From: Streptococcus suis
GTDB lineage: Bacteria; Bacillota; Bacilli; Lactobacillales; Streptococcaceae
Length of the DNA: 64,000 nucleotides
Assembly (NCBI RefSeq): GCF_017601095.1
Contig: NZ_JAGFUX010000005.1
Span: 107,805 to 171,804, forward strand
Direction of reading: 5' to 3'
The notes beneath the pieces were generated by a model. The model was not told the DNA's origin, did not search any database, and saw nothing but the letters and a program-made list of their open reading frames with translations. The position numbers and the translations under genes are program-made. This document shows, in pieces, positions 25,926 to 34,447 of this stretch (its first letter is position 1; every line of letters begins with the position of its first letter).

Positions 25926-26064
25926 AACTTCAATATCCAGATGATATATTTATCTAAAAAAGGTAGAGTTTTTATTGATTTGTACTGCAATGTAATGAAA
26001 GTTCATCTTTCAAAAATCGCTTAAAATCAAGGTTTCTACCGTCTATTGACGTGTACTGAAACCC

Positions 26065-26214
26065 TTACTTAACCTCAGTAAAAATAACGTGCTTACGCAA
26101 TTTTGGTGAGTATTTTTTCAATTGAAGACGGTCTGGAGTGTTACGTTTGTTTTTTGAAGTAAGGTACAAACGCTCACCAGATTCTTTGTGTTCAAGTGTA
26201 ATATTTACGCGCAT
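26065..26214 (-). CDS. rpmG: Ribosomal protein L33 (zinc-independent form)
   Basis: This 49-residue protein starts [20 protein letters not shown] and ends [10 protein letters not shown], a typical L33. It has no cysteines, so it is the C-minus type that does not bind zinc. AGGGAG precedes the ATG. It follows rpmF by 15 nt in the same operon. L33 is part of the 50S subunit near the E site. Confidence 0.93.
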   Translation of the reverse strand: MRVNITLEHKESGERLYLTSKNKRNTPDRLQLKKYSPKLRKHVIFTEVK

Positions 26215-26229
26215 GGTATCTCCCTTCTA

Positions 26230-26412
26230 TTATTCAGCTGAAGCAGCCTTAGCGATTTTACGTCCTTTGTAGTATCCTTTCAAAGATACACGGTGAGAAC
26301 GTGAGTAATCTCCAGTAGTTTCATCAAATTTCACAGTTGGAGCTGCTACTTTATAGTGAGTACGACGTTTGTTTTTCTTCGCTTTTGAAGTGCGACGTGC
26401 AGGTACTGCCAT
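26230..26412 (-). CDS. rpmF: Ribosomal protein L32 (zinc-independent form)
   Basis: The 60-residue protein starts [20 protein letters not shown], the conserved L32 N-terminus. It lacks the CxxC pairs present in zinc-binding L32, so like its neighbour it is a C-minus form. GGAGGAAAAAAG precedes the ATG. It is the first gene of rpmF-rpmG and is divergent from the DUF4230-like gene. Confidence 0.93.
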
Positions 26413-26621
26413 TTCTTTTTTCCTCCGTTAAATATAAGGGACAAGCCCTTTTTCAATCTAAAATAGTGCGTATGACTTTCGTCAACTTTAACAGTATAAC
26501 AAAAGTTTTTTGTAAAGTAAAGTTACTTGACAGATTTTTTTAAAAATTTTTGCCTCGAATACTTCCTGTGAGCAGAATTCTCCGAACTTTGTTAAAATAG
26601 TCAAAAAAATGCAAAAAATAC

Positions 26622-26654
26622 TTGACAGCATATATATATATATATATATATAAT
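26622..26654 (+). promoter_or_regulatory. Promoter with TA-repeat spacer
   Basis: A perfect -35 TTGACA (26622-26627) is followed by an alternating TA tract that runs into TATAAT (26649-26654). The spacing to TATAAT is 21 bp, longer than the 17-bp optimum; a TATATA at 26645-26650 sits at exactly 17 bp. Changes in repeat number would therefore alter promoter strength. Confidence 0.65.
26631..26652. repeat. (TA)11 microsatellite
   Basis: Eleven uninterrupted TA units lie between the -35 and -10 elements of the DUF4230-like gene. Dinucleotide tracts of this length are prone to slippage during replication. Confidence 0.95.
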
Positions 26655-26699
26655 GGTTGTAGGACAAGTTCCGATAATTCAAATACGAAGGAGAACTGT

Positions 26700-27401
26700 A
26701 TGAAAACAGTTGGGAAGTTTTTCGCGAAAAAGTTGGCTAGCCTTTTGGTCTTATTGCTGGTTTTAGGTCTAGGTATCTTTTGGCTTAGAAATAGTATTTT
26801 TGCCTGGTTTCAAGGGACCCACAAGGTTCAGTATGAATTTGTTATCAAGAAGTTTGAAGCGGAAAGCAAGCTAGTTGTGGCAGGAGCTGAGGTAGCAACC
26901 ACTGCCAACCAGACCTTTGAAAACAATAAATTAAAGGAATGGCCAGACTGGACAGAGCCCCTTACCAAGCTCTTTGTTGGGCGGGAAATGTCTGTAGACA
27001 TTCCTGTGCAGACGGAGTTCAAACTGGTCTTGGAAGGAATTGAGCAGTCAGATGTTCACATTCAAAACAATACCTTGACATTCAAGCAGCCTGTCCTTGT
27101 CGAAGTTGATTCTCAACAGCATGGTCAAATCAAAATCAGCAATAATAGCAATGGTCTTGTCGATAAGGCGGTGGATGTATTTACTGCAGGGCAAAAGGCT
27201 CAGGAATTTTTAAATGATAAATCCCAAGAAGCCATATACAAGACAAGTGAGGATGTCTTGAATGATGCAGAACGTAAGGAAAAAGTCGCGGCTTTTGCAG
27301 AAACGGCTTTAGAAAACCTCCTCAATCTCAACTCCGAAGAAAAACTTGAGGTTGAGATAGAAGTGAGCGACTTGAATTTCCAGATTGTGGATAAGAAATA
27401 G
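26700..27401 (+). CDS. DUF4230-like membrane-anchored protein
   Basis: The 233-residue protein has an N-terminal membrane segment (about residues 12-35) and an extracytoplasmic domain resembling DUF4230: SKLVVAGAEVATTANQTF, then a strand-rich part (VDIPVQTEFKLVLEGI) and a C-terminal helix-strand part (AETALENLLNL, EVEIEVSDLNF). Function is unknown. AAGGAG lies before the ATG at 26700. The gene sits between rpmF and hisS, and its promoter contains the (TA)11 tract, so its expression may vary between cells. The domain call is from recognition only. Confidence 0.65.
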   Translation: MKTVGKFFAKKLASLLVLLLVLGLGIFWLRNSIFAWFQGTHKVQYEFVIKKFEAESKLVVAGAEVATTANQTFENNKLKEWPDWTEPLTKLFVGREMSVDIPVQTEFKLVLEGIEQSDVHIQNNTLTFKQPVLVEVDSQQHGQIKISNNSNGLVDKAVDVFTAGQKAQEFLNDKSQEAIYKTSEDVLNDAERKEKVAAFAETALENLLNLNSEEKLEVEIEVSDLNFQIVDKK

Positions 27402-27408
27402 TTTTTAA

Positions 27409-27438
27409 ACAAGGTCGTGTCAGTAGGCACGGCTTTTT
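27409..27438 (+). terminator. Weak terminator before hisS
   Basis: A GTCGTGTC-AGTA-GGCACGGC hairpin with G-T pairs is followed by five T residues. Confidence 0.5.
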
Positions 27439-27512
27439 GTCTGCTCTGCCATTTCCAAAAAAGATTAAAATATGATAAAATAAGGAAAAGTTCTAGAGAA
27501 ATGAGAAAGCCC

Positions 27513-28796
27513 ATGAAACTTCAAAAACCAAAAGGAACCCAGGATTTACTACCACAGGATTCTGCCAAGTGGCAGTATGTGGAAAACTTCACCCGCAGCA
27601 TTTTCAAGCAATACAATTATGCAGAAATTCGCACACCGATCTTCGAGCATTACGAGGTCATCAGTCGTTCGGTTGGCGACACCACGGATATTGTGACCAA
27701 GGAGATGTATGATTTCTATGATAAAGGGGACCGCCATATCACTCTTCGTCCAGAAGGGACGGCACCGGTTGTTCGCTCCTATGTAGAAAACAAGCTCTTT
27801 GCCCCAGAAGTGCAAAAACCTGCTAAGTTCTACTACATGGGCCCAATGTTCCGTTACGAGCGCCCACAAGCCGGTCGTCTGCGCCAGTTCCACCAGATTG
27901 GTGTAGAGTGCTTTGGCTCTAGCAACCCAGCAACAGATGTGGAAACCATTGCCATGGCTTATCACTTCTTTGGAGAGTTGGGTATCAGAGGTATCCGCCT
28001 CCACCTAAATAGTTTGGGTAATCCTGAGAGCCGTGCTGCCTACCGTCAGGCCTTGATTGACTACCTGACACCGCTCAAGGACCAGCTTTCTAAGGACAGC
28101 CAACGCCGTTTGGAAGAAAATCCCCTGCGTGTTCTGGACTCAAAAGAAAAAGAAGACAAGGTCGCTGTGGAAAACGCACCGTCTATCCTGGACTATCTGG
28201 ACGAAGAAAGTACCGCCCACTTTGAAGCAGTCAAGTCCATGCTGGACAGCCTAGGCATTGCTTACACCATTGACACCAACATGGTACGCGGTCTGGACTA
28301 CTACAACCACACCATTTTCGAGTTTATGACAGAGGTGGGCGGCAACGACCTGACCATCTGTGCCGGTGGACGTTATGATGGATTGGTGACCTACTTTGGC
28401 GGACCAGAAACGCCAGCTTTTGGCTTTGGTATGGGGATTGAGCGCCTCATCCTCGTCCTTGAAAAGCAAGGCATTGACCTTCCTCTCGACACCCAGTTGG
28501 ATGTCTACATCGCAGTTTTGGGTCAGGAAGCAAATGGCGGAGCGCTAGACTTGGTTCAAGCCATCCGCAAACAAGGTTTCCGAGCAGAGCGTGACTATCT
28601 GGACCGCAAGCTCAAGGCCCAGTTTAAGTCAGCAGATATCTTTGGAGCCAAGACCATTATCACACTTGGTGGAAGCGAGCTAGAAAGCGGACAGGTTGTG
28701 GTAAAAAATAACCAGACTAGAAGTCAAGTTGAAACAAGCCTGGAAATCTTAAAAACAGATTTCGCAAGTATTTTAGAAGAATTGGAGAAGCAGTAG
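27513..28796 (+). CDS. hisS: Histidyl-tRNA synthetase
   Basis: The 427-residue class II synthetase charges tRNA-His. The N-terminal PKGTQDLLP motif, motif 2 ([16 protein letters not shown]), the histidine-binding motif [12 protein letters not shown] and motif 3 ([11 protein letters not shown]) are all visible, followed by the C-terminal anticodon-binding domain. I place the start at 27513 ([10 protein letters not shown]), with a possible alternative at 27501 (MRKPMKL). The ribosome binding site is weak. I see no T-box leader in the short upstream gap. A terminator overlaps the stop codon. The aspartate synthetase gene, often next to hisS, is not adjacent here. Confidence 0.96.
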   Translation: MKLQKPKGTQDLLPQDSAKWQYVENFTRSIFKQYNYAEIRTPIFEHYEVISRSVGDTTDIVTKEMYDFYDKGDRHITLRPEGTAPVVRSYVENKLFAPEVQKPAKFYYMGPMFRYERPQAGRLRQFHQIGVECFGSSNPATDVETIAMAYHFFGELGIRGIRLHLNSLGNPESRAAYRQALIDYLTPLKDQLSKDSQRRLEENPLRVLDSKEKEDKVAVENAPSILDYLDEESTAHFEAVKSMLDSLGIAYTIDTNMVRGLDYYNHTIFEFMTEVGGNDLTICAGGRYDGLVTYFGGPETPAFGFGMGIERLILVLEKQGIDLPLDTQLDVYIAVLGQEANGGALDLVQAIRKQGFRAERDYLDRKLKAQFKSADIFGAKTIITLGGSELESGQVVVKNNQTRSQVETSLEILKTDFASILEELEKQ

Positions 28797-28816
28797 CCTA
28801 AGGCGCTGCTTTTTTC
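28789..28816 (+). terminator. Terminator overlapping the hisS stop
   Basis: An AGCAG-N2-GCC-TAA-GGC-G-CTGCT hairpin is followed by a T-run and includes the hisS stop codon. Confidence 0.8.
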
Positions 28817-28832
28817 TGTTCGAAAAAACAGA

Positions 28833-28861
28833 TTGAAAAGACAGAGCGGATTTGATATACT
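28833..28861 (+). promoter_or_regulatory. adhE distal promoter P1
   Basis: -35 TTGAAA, 17-bp spacer, -10 TATACT. It lies about 257 bp before adhE and would give a long leader that includes the hairpin at 28901-28991. Confidence 0.65.
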
Positions 28862-28864
28862 AAT

Positions 28865-28878
28865 AGTAAGCGCTATCA
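28865..28878. promoter_or_regulatory. cre (CcpA) site at adhE P1
   Basis: AGTAAGCGCTATCA matches 13 of 14 positions of TGWAARCGYTWWCA and covers the P1 transcription start, a repressing position. Confidence 0.65.
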
Positions 28879-28900
28879 TTTTTGATACTTTAAAAAAAGT

Positions 28901-28991
28901 CTTGTGAAATCCAATAATTCTGCAAAATCTCTTTCACAAACCAGGATTGAAAATCCTAAAATAAAGGGAATCTTGCAGAAAATTTCACAAG
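28901..28991 (+). promoter_or_regulatory. Long inverted-repeat leader upstream of adhE
   Basis: Outer arms CTTGTGAAAT (28901-28910) and ATTTCACAAG (28982-28991) are perfectly complementary, and inner arms TTCTGCAA (28918-28925) and TTGCAGAA (28973-28980) are too. The arms include TTGTGAAA Rex-type half-sites, so the structure could act as distant operator halves or as an RNA fold in the P1 transcript. Confidence 0.6.
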
Positions 28992-29004
28992 CAACTGAAA
29001 AATA

Positions 29005-29022
29005 TTGTGAAATTTTTAACAA
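29005..29022. promoter_or_regulatory. Rex box 1 upstream of adhE
   Basis: TTGTGAAATTTTTAACAA fits the Rex consensus (TTGTGAA-N-rich AT-TTCACAA) with one mismatch in the right half. It is just upstream of the P2 -35. Rex senses NADH/NAD+. Confidence 0.75.
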
Positions 29023-29026
29023 ACTC

Positions 29027-29055
29027 TTTACAAATTCAAAAAGATGGTGTAGAAT
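29027..29055 (+). promoter_or_regulatory. adhE proximal promoter P2
   Basis: -35 TTTACA (29027-29032), 17-bp spacer, -10 TAGAAT (29050-29055), flanked on both sides by Rex boxes. Confidence 0.75.
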
Positions 29056-29059
29056 ATAT

Positions 29060-29077
29060 TTGTGAAAAAGTTAACAA
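29060..29077. promoter_or_regulatory. Rex box 2 at the adhE transcription start
   Basis: TTGTGAAAAAGTTAACAA covers the start site of P2 and would block transcription when bound. Confidence 0.75.
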
Positions 29078-29117
29078 ACAAAGTTGACATAAAAAAGAAC
29101 AATTTGGAGGAATCCCA

Positions 29118-31769
29118 ATGGCTGATAAAAAAGTTGTATCACCAGAAGAAAAACTAGCTGAAGCTCGCACTCACGTTGATGAGTTGGTGCAGAAAGGTCT
29201 CGTTGCCCTTGAAGAGTTCCGTCTTTTGAATCAAGAACAAGTGGACTACATTGTGGCAAAAGCATCTGTTGCTGCTTTGGATCAACACGGTGTCTTGGCC
29301 ATGCACGCTCATGAAGAAACTGGTCGCGGAGTCTTTGAAGACAAGGCGACTAAAAACCTCTTTGCCTGCGAACACGTTGTCAACAATATGCGTCATACTA
29401 AGACAGTAGGCGTCATTGGTGAAGATGAAGTAACTGGTTTGACCTTGATTGCAGAGCCAGTAGGTGTTATCTGTGGTGTTACACCAACAACTAACCCAAC
29501 TTCAACAGCCATTTTCAAAGCTTTAATTTCCCTTAAGACACGTAACCCAATCGTTTTTGCCTTCCACCCTTCAGCTCAAGAATCCTCTGCTCACGCAGCT
29601 CGCATCGTTTATGAAGCAGCCGTAGCAGCAGGCGCTCCTGAAAACTGTATCCAATGGATTACAAAACCATCTATGGAAGCAACTTCAGAGTTGATGAAGC
29701 ACGATGGCATTGCAACAATCCTTGCGACAGGTGGTAACGCAATGGTGCGTGCAGCTTATTCTTGTGGTAAACCAGCCCTTGGAGTAGGTGCAGGTAACGT
29801 ACCAGCATATGTTGAAAAATCTGCTAACATTCGTCAAGCAGCTCACGATATCGTTATGTCTAAGTCATTTGACAATGGCATGGTCTGTGCATCTGAGCAA
29901 GCTGTTATTGTTGACAAGGACATCTATGACGAATTTGTAGAAGAATTTAAGTCTTATCACACTTACTTTGTGAATAAGAAAGAAAAAGCCCTTCTTGAGG
30001 AATACTGCTTTGGCGTGAAAGCCAACAGCAAAAACTGTGCAGAAGGCAAATTGAATGCAGACATCGTTGGTAAACCAGCAGCATGGATTGCGGAACAAGC
30101 TGGCTTCAAAGTACCAGAAGGTACCAACATCTTGGCGGCAGAAGTAACAGAAATTGGTGAAAAAGAGCCATTGACTCGTGAGAAATTGTCACCAGTAATT
30201 GCTGTCTTGAAAGTAGAAGGCCGTGAAGAAGGTCTTGAAGCAGCACGTCAAATGGTTGAATTCCATGGTCTTGGACACTCAGCTGCTATCCACACATCTG
30301 ACGCTGACTTGGCTAAAGAATTCGGTACACGCGTGAAAGCTATCCGCGTTATCTGGAACTCACCATCAACCTTCGGTGGTATCGGTGACGTTTACAACGC
30401 CTTCCTTCCTTCTCTTACTTTGGGATGTGGTTCTTACGGACGCAACTCAATCAGTGACAACGTAAGTGCCCTAAACTTGCTCAACATTAAGAAAGTAGGA
30501 AGACGGAGAAATAATATGCAATGGTTTAAAGTTCCATCAAAAATTTACTTTGAACGTGATTCAATTCAATACTTGCAAAAAATGCGTGGTGTAGAAAAAG
30601 TTATGATTGTTACCGATAAGGCTATGGAAAAACTTGGCTTTGTGCAACGTATCATTGAACAGCTCCACTTGCGTAGCAATAAGGTGCTTTACACTGTCTT
30701 CTCAGATGTTGAGCCAGATCCAGATATCACAACTGTTGAACGCGGTGCTGCACTCATGAAAGACTTCGAGCCAGATACCATTATCGCTCTAGGTGGTGGA
30801 TCACCAATGGATGCGGCTAAGATTATGTGGATGTTCTACGAGCAACCAGAAATCGATTTCCGTGATCTCGTTCAGAAATTCATGGACATTCGTAAACGTG
30901 CCTTCAAATTCCCTTCATTGGGCGAAAAAGCTAAGTTTGTTGCGATTCCAACAACATCTGGTACTGGTTCAGAAGTAACACCGTTTGCTGTTATCTCTGA
31001 TAAGAAAAACAACCGCAAGTACCCAATAGCTGACTATGCCTTGACACCAACTGTGGCAATCGTTGACCCAGCACTTGTTATGACTGTTCCAGACTTTGTA
31101 ACAGCAGACACAGGTATGGACGTCTTGACACACGCAACAGAAGCATATGTTTCTACTGTTGCCAACGATTATACAGACGGTTTGGCACTGCAAGCTATCA
31201 AGTTGGTCTTTGAAAACCTTGAAAAATCTGTTAAAGAAGCAGATTGGGCAGCACGTGAGAAGATGCATAATGCTTCAACTATTGCAGGTATGGCTTTTGC
31301 CAACGCCTTCTTGGGGATTTCTCACTCAATGGCCCATAAGATTGGTGGTCGTTTCCACACAGTTCATGGCCGTACCAATGCTATCTTACTTCCATATGTC
31401 ATCCGTTACAATGGAACTCGTCCAGCTAAGACAGCAACATGGCCTAAGTACAACTACTACAAGGCAGATGAGAAATACCAAGATATCGCTCGTATGCTCG
31501 GTTTGCCATGCTCAACACCAGAGGAAGCAGTTGCAGCCTACGCACAAGCTGTCTACGATCTTGGTGAACGCATCGGTATCCAGATGAACTTGAAAGCTCA
31601 AGGTGTTGATGAGAAAGAACTCAAAGAATACTCTCGTGAATTGGCCCTTCTTGCTTATGAAGACCAATGTACACCTGCTAACCCACGCTTGGCGATGGTT
31701 GACCATATGCAAGAAATCATTGAAGATGCTTACTATGGTTACAAAGAACGTCCAGGTCGTATCAAATAA
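29118..31769 (+). CDS. adhE: Bifunctional acetaldehyde-CoA / alcohol dehydrogenase
   Basis: The 883-residue protein reduces acetyl-CoA to acetaldehyde and then to ethanol, recycling NADH in mixed-acid fermentation. The N-terminal aldehyde dehydrogenase half (to about residue 440) has the catalytic cysteine in DNGMVCASEQ. A linker (NIKKVGRRRNN) leads to the iron-type alcohol dehydrogenase half, with GGGSPMDAAK, the metal-binding histidine motif GISHSMAHKIGG and FHTVHGRTNA. The length is normal, and members of the family assemble into spirosomes. GGAGG precedes the ATG. The upstream region has two promoters, a cre and two Rex boxes, consistent with control by sugar and redox state. Confidence 0.97.
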   Translation: MADKKVVSPEEKLAEARTHVDELVQKGLVALEEFRLLNQEQVDYIVAKASVAALDQHGVLAMHAHEETGRGVFEDKATKNLFACEHVVNNMRHTKTVGVIGEDEVTGLTLIAEPVGVICGVTPTTNPTSTAIFKALISLKTRNPIVFAFHPSAQESSAHAARIVYEAAVAAGAPENCIQWITKPSMEATSELMKHDGIATILATGGNAMVRAAYSCGKPALGVGAGNVPAYVEKSANIRQAAHDIVMSKSFDNGMVCASEQAVIVDKDIYDEFVEEFKSYHTYFVNKKEKALLEEYCFGVKANSKNCAEGKLNADIVGKPAAWIAEQAGFKVPEGTNILAAEVTEIGEKEPLTREKLSPVIAVLKVEGREEGLEAARQMVEFHGLGHSAAIHTSDADLAKEFGTRVKAIRVIWNSPSTFGGIGDVYNAFLPSLTLGCGSYGRNSISDNVSALNLLNIKKVGRRRNNMQWFKVPSKIYFERDSIQYLQKMRGVEKVMIVTDKAMEKLGFVQRIIEQLHLRSNKVLYTVFSDVEPDPDITTVERGAALMKDFEPDTIIALGGGSPMDAAKIMWMFYEQPEIDFRDLVQKFMDIRKRAFKFPSLGEKAKFVAIPTTSGTGSEVTPFAVISDKKNNRKYPIADYALTPTVAIVDPALVMTVPDFVTADTGMDVLTHATEAYVSTVANDYTDGLALQAIKLVFENLEKSVKEADWAAREKMHNASTIAGMAFANAFLGISHSMAHKIGGRFHTVHGRTNAILLPYVIRYNGTRPAKTATWPKYNYYKADEKYQDIARMLGLPCSTPEEAVAAYAQAVYDLGERIGIQMNLKAQGVDEKELKEYSRELALLAYEDQCTPANPRLAMVDHMQEIIEDAYYGYKERPGRIK

Positions 31770-31780
31770 TTTAGGCAGTC

Positions 31781-31813
31781 AAAAAAATCTCCTTCAAAGA
31801 AGGAGATTTTTTT
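31781..31813. terminator. Bidirectional terminator
   Basis: A perfect 15-bp stem (AAAAAAATCTCCTTC with GAAGGAGATTTTTTT) and a 3-nt loop lie between adhE and the convergent lipoprotein gene, overlapping its stop codon. Confidence 0.9.
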
Positions 31814-32612
31814 ATGCTGCCTCTTGTGGGCTAAGTTGAATGGTAAGAAGAGCTGGTTGTTGAGGATCTAAGCTATCAAATATAGAAAGATTCCATAGGT
31901 TGATTTGGAGAGTGCCCGCTTCTAACAGATAACCAACAGGGTATTGAACTAACCAGCCACCAAGTCCATTTGTCCCAGCAATCAGGGCAGCATAATCGCC
32001 TTGGTATTGATTGAGGATAATGGCTGAATCAGTTAAGAGTTGGCTTTGGTCGATTCGTGCAGAAAAAATTTCTGTCTGTTCAGGGTTATGGTTGTAACGA
32101 ACACTTGTTTCAACACCGCCATCAGCTGCGATAGTGACTTGAATAAAGTCTGCTTGTTCGCTTTTTCCAACCCAGGTACCGACAAAGGCTTGTGGAATAC
32201 CTGCTTGATAGACTGGTTCAGATAGAGGGTTGGCTGGACGGGTTTGTTCGTTTGTTTTCTGATTGGCTTCAAGAGGACTAGCTGCTTCTTCTGGCTTGCT
32301 CTCTTGGGTTGCCGCCTGTATTTGGACTTCTTTTGTGGGGAGGATGCTGGCTTGGTTTGTTTGGACTTGCGTCTGGATTGGAAGAGCTTGTGCCGTTGGT
32401 TGGCTGTTTGTCACAATTGGGGTTGATGTCTGTTCAGCTTGAATGGGAGCTGTTGTGTTGTTTGTAGGTGTCTTAGCAGTTGCAATGACTTTTTCTTGGG
32501 ATGAAGAAGTCTGTGCAAATGCTGGGCTAGTTTGACTAGTTTCTTGGCTGCAAGCTGTCAGAAGAAGGAGGCTGCAGAGGCTAAGTGTCACTGGTTTGAT
32601 TGGGAATTTCAT
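31812..32612 (-). CDS. Lipoprotein with low-complexity linker and C-terminal beta domain
   Basis: The 266-residue protein has a lipoprotein signal with lipobox LLTAC (Cys about residue 22). A linker of about 110 residues rich in Gln, Thr, Ser and Ala follows, and then a compact C-terminal domain of about 125 residues beginning AFVGTWVGKSEQADFIQVTI, which looks like a small beta-barrel. I do not recognise a named family with certainty. The start at 32612 follows GAGGTG. It is monocistronic, convergent with adhE and divergent from thrC; three 20-bp repeats lie in the shared upstream region. Confidence 0.75.
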   Translation of the reverse strand: MKFPIKPVTLSLCSLLLLTACSQETSQTSPAFAQTSSSQEKVIATAKTPTNNTTAPIQAEQTSTPIVTNSQPTAQALPIQTQVQTNQASILPTKEVQIQAATQESKPEEAASPLEANQKTNEQTRPANPLSEPVYQAGIPQAFVGTWVGKSEQADFIQVTIAADGGVETSVRYNHNPEQTEIFSARIDQSQLLTDSAIILNQYQGDYAALIAGTNGLGGWLVQYPVGYLLEAGTLQINLWNLSIFDSLDPQQPALLTIQLSPQEAA

Positions 32613-32680
32613 GGATATCACCTCATTTATTTGATGTTTTCTATCATCATTATAGGAGAAAGTTTGTTACAAGTCAATAG

Positions 32681-32740
32681 AATTTTGTAAAAAACGTAAT
32701 TTTTTTGTAACAAAAGTAATTTTTTTGTAACAATGAAACA
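32681..32740. repeat. Three imperfect 20-bp tandem repeats in a promoter region
   Basis: Units at 32681-32700, 32701-32720 and 32721-32740 each contain TTTTGTAA at the same offset, and the first two also share a GTAAT end. The period equals about two helical turns, so a protein could bind the same face of each. They lie between the divergent lipoprotein and thrC genes. Confidence 0.7.
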
Positions 32741-32863
32741 ATTTGAAAAAGGCCTTATTCTTGTCTCATCTTATCTATTCGCAATTTTTTGTGAAAATGT
32801 AATAAATTTGTAAAGAATAAAACCTGTTTATTTTAGGTAAAGGGTTTTTGATAATATCTTGGG

Positions 32864-32878
32864 AATTTTCTGTCAATT
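32864..32878. promoter_or_regulatory. CodY-like box at thrC
   Basis: AATTTTCTGTCAATT matches the CodY consensus at 13 of 15 positions and lies just before an extended -10 (TGGTAGAAT, 32881-32889). Confidence 0.5.
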
Positions 32879-32918
32879 TATGGTAGAATAGAAAAAATAG
32901 ATTTTTACGGGGAATATT

Positions 32919-34403
32919 ATGACACTAGTTTATCAATCAACACGCGATGCCAAAAATACTGTATCTGCTAGTCAGGCGATTTTGCAGGGCTTGGCGACAG
33001 ACGGTGGTTTATTCACACCGATTTCGATTCCAGCTGTAGATTTGGATTTTTCTGTTCTCAAAGACGCTTCCTATCAAGAAGTTGCCAAGCTGATTTTGTC
33101 GGCTTTCTTGGATGATTTCACGGCAGATGAACTGGACTACTGTATCAACAACGCCTACGACAGCAAGTTTGACACGCCAGTTATTGCCCCGGTTGTAAAG
33201 CTCAATGGTCAGTACAACTTGGAGCTTTTCCGTGGGTCAACCATTGCCTTTAAGGATATGGCACTGTCTATCCTACCTTACTTGATGACGACTGCGGCGA
33301 AAAAGCATGGTTTGGAAAACGAGATTGTCATCTTGACAGCAACTTCAGGCGATACTGGCAAGGCGGCTATGGCTGGCTTTGCGGATGTCCCTGGCACGCA
33401 AATTATCGTCTTCTATCCACGCGACGGGGTGTCTAAGGTCCAAGAATTGCAGATGACCACGCAGACAGGTGCCAACACGCACGTGGTGGCTATTGATGGT
33501 AACTTCGACGATGCCCAGACAAATGTTAAACATATGTTCAATGATGAGGCCCTCCGTGCCAAGTTGGCAGCTAAGAAACTCCAGTTTTCATCAGCCAACT
33601 CCATGAACATCGGCCGCTTGGTGCCACAGATTGTGTACTATGTCTATGCCTACGCTCAGCTGGTTAAGACTGGCGAGATTGCGGCGGGCGACAAGGTCAA
33701 CTTCACTGTTCCAACAGGTAACTTCGGGAACATCTTGGCGGCTTATTACTCTAAACAAATCGGTCTGCCAGTTGGCAAGCTTATCTGTGCTTCCAACGAT
33801 AACAACGTTCTGACCGACTTCTTCTCGACAGGCGTTTACGACAAGAACCGCACCTTCCGCGTGACCACTAGTCCATCCATGGACATCTTGGTGTCTTCTA
33901 ACTTGGAACGTTTGATTTTCCACCTCTTTGGTAATGACGCTGCAAAAACAGCGGAGCTCATGGAAGCCTTGAACTCAGCTGGTCAGTATGATATTCAAGG
34001 GGCTGACGCGGATATCTTTTCTCTCTTTGCTGCCGCCTTTGCGACAGAAGAAGAAACTGCTGCGGAAATCAAGCGTGTCTATGACGAGTCAGACTACATT
34101 GAAGATCCACATACGGCTGTTGCCTCAGCTGTCTATAAACAGTATGTGGAGCAAACAGGGGACCAGACTCCGACAGTGATTGCTTCTACAGCCAGTCCAT
34201 ACAAGTTCCCAGTGGTTGCGGTTGAAGCGGTGACAGGCCAGTCAGGCTTGACCGACTTTGAAGCCCTAGCCAAACTACATGAGATTTCAGGTGTAGCCCT
34301 GCCACCAGCTGTGGATGGCTTGGAAACCGCACCTGTCCGCCACAATACCGTGGTTGCAGCTGCGGATATGCAGGCTGAGGTGGAACGCTATTTGGGTGTT
34401 TAA
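32919..34403 (+). CDS. thrC: Threonine synthase
   Basis: The 494-residue PLP enzyme converts O-phosphohomoserine to threonine. The lysine that binds PLP is in RGSTIAFKDMAL, and the phosphate-binding loop follows in TATSGDTGKAA. The length and N-terminal domain (YQSTRDAKNTVSASQAILQG) fit the long fungal/bacterial type-1 threonine synthases found in streptococci. GGGG precedes the ATG at a spacing of about 8 nt. It stands alone, without hom or thrB nearby. A CodY-like box overlaps its promoter, consistent with amino-acid-responsive control. Confidence 0.95.
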   Translation: MTLVYQSTRDAKNTVSASQAILQGLATDGGLFTPISIPAVDLDFSVLKDASYQEVAKLILSAFLDDFTADELDYCINNAYDSKFDTPVIAPVVKLNGQYNLELFRGSTIAFKDMALSILPYLMTTAAKKHGLENEIVILTATSGDTGKAAMAGFADVPGTQIIVFYPRDGVSKVQELQMTTQTGANTHVVAIDGNFDDAQTNVKHMFNDEALRAKLAAKKLQFSSANSMNIGRLVPQIVYYVYAYAQLVKTGEIAAGDKVNFTVPTGNFGNILAAYYSKQIGLPVGKLICASNDNNVLTDFFSTGVYDKNRTFRVTTSPSMDILVSSNLERLIFHLFGNDAAKTAELMEALNSAGQYDIQGADADIFSLFAAAFATEEETAAEIKRVYDESDYIEDPHTAVASAVYKQYVEQTGDQTPTVIASTASPYKFPVVAVEAVTGQSGLTDFEALAKLHEISGVALPPAVDGLETAPVRHNTVVAAADMQAEVERYLGV

Positions 34404-34411
34404 TGAAATGA

Positions 34412-34430
34412 GGGGCGAAAGCCCCTTTTT
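34412..34430 (+). terminator. Terminator after thrC
   Basis: A GGGGC-GAAA-GCCCC hairpin is followed by T5. Confidence 0.85.
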
Positions 34431-34447
34431 CTGTGAATTGGAGAAAG

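Noticed and set aside
26488..26682. Minus-strand frame across the TA-repeat region
   Set aside because: It is an AT-rich intergenic open frame coding a YIYIYIY run from the microsatellite; there is no coding support.
32681..32740. Possible CRISPR remnant
   Set aside because: There are only three adjoining 20-bp units with no spacers and no cas genes.
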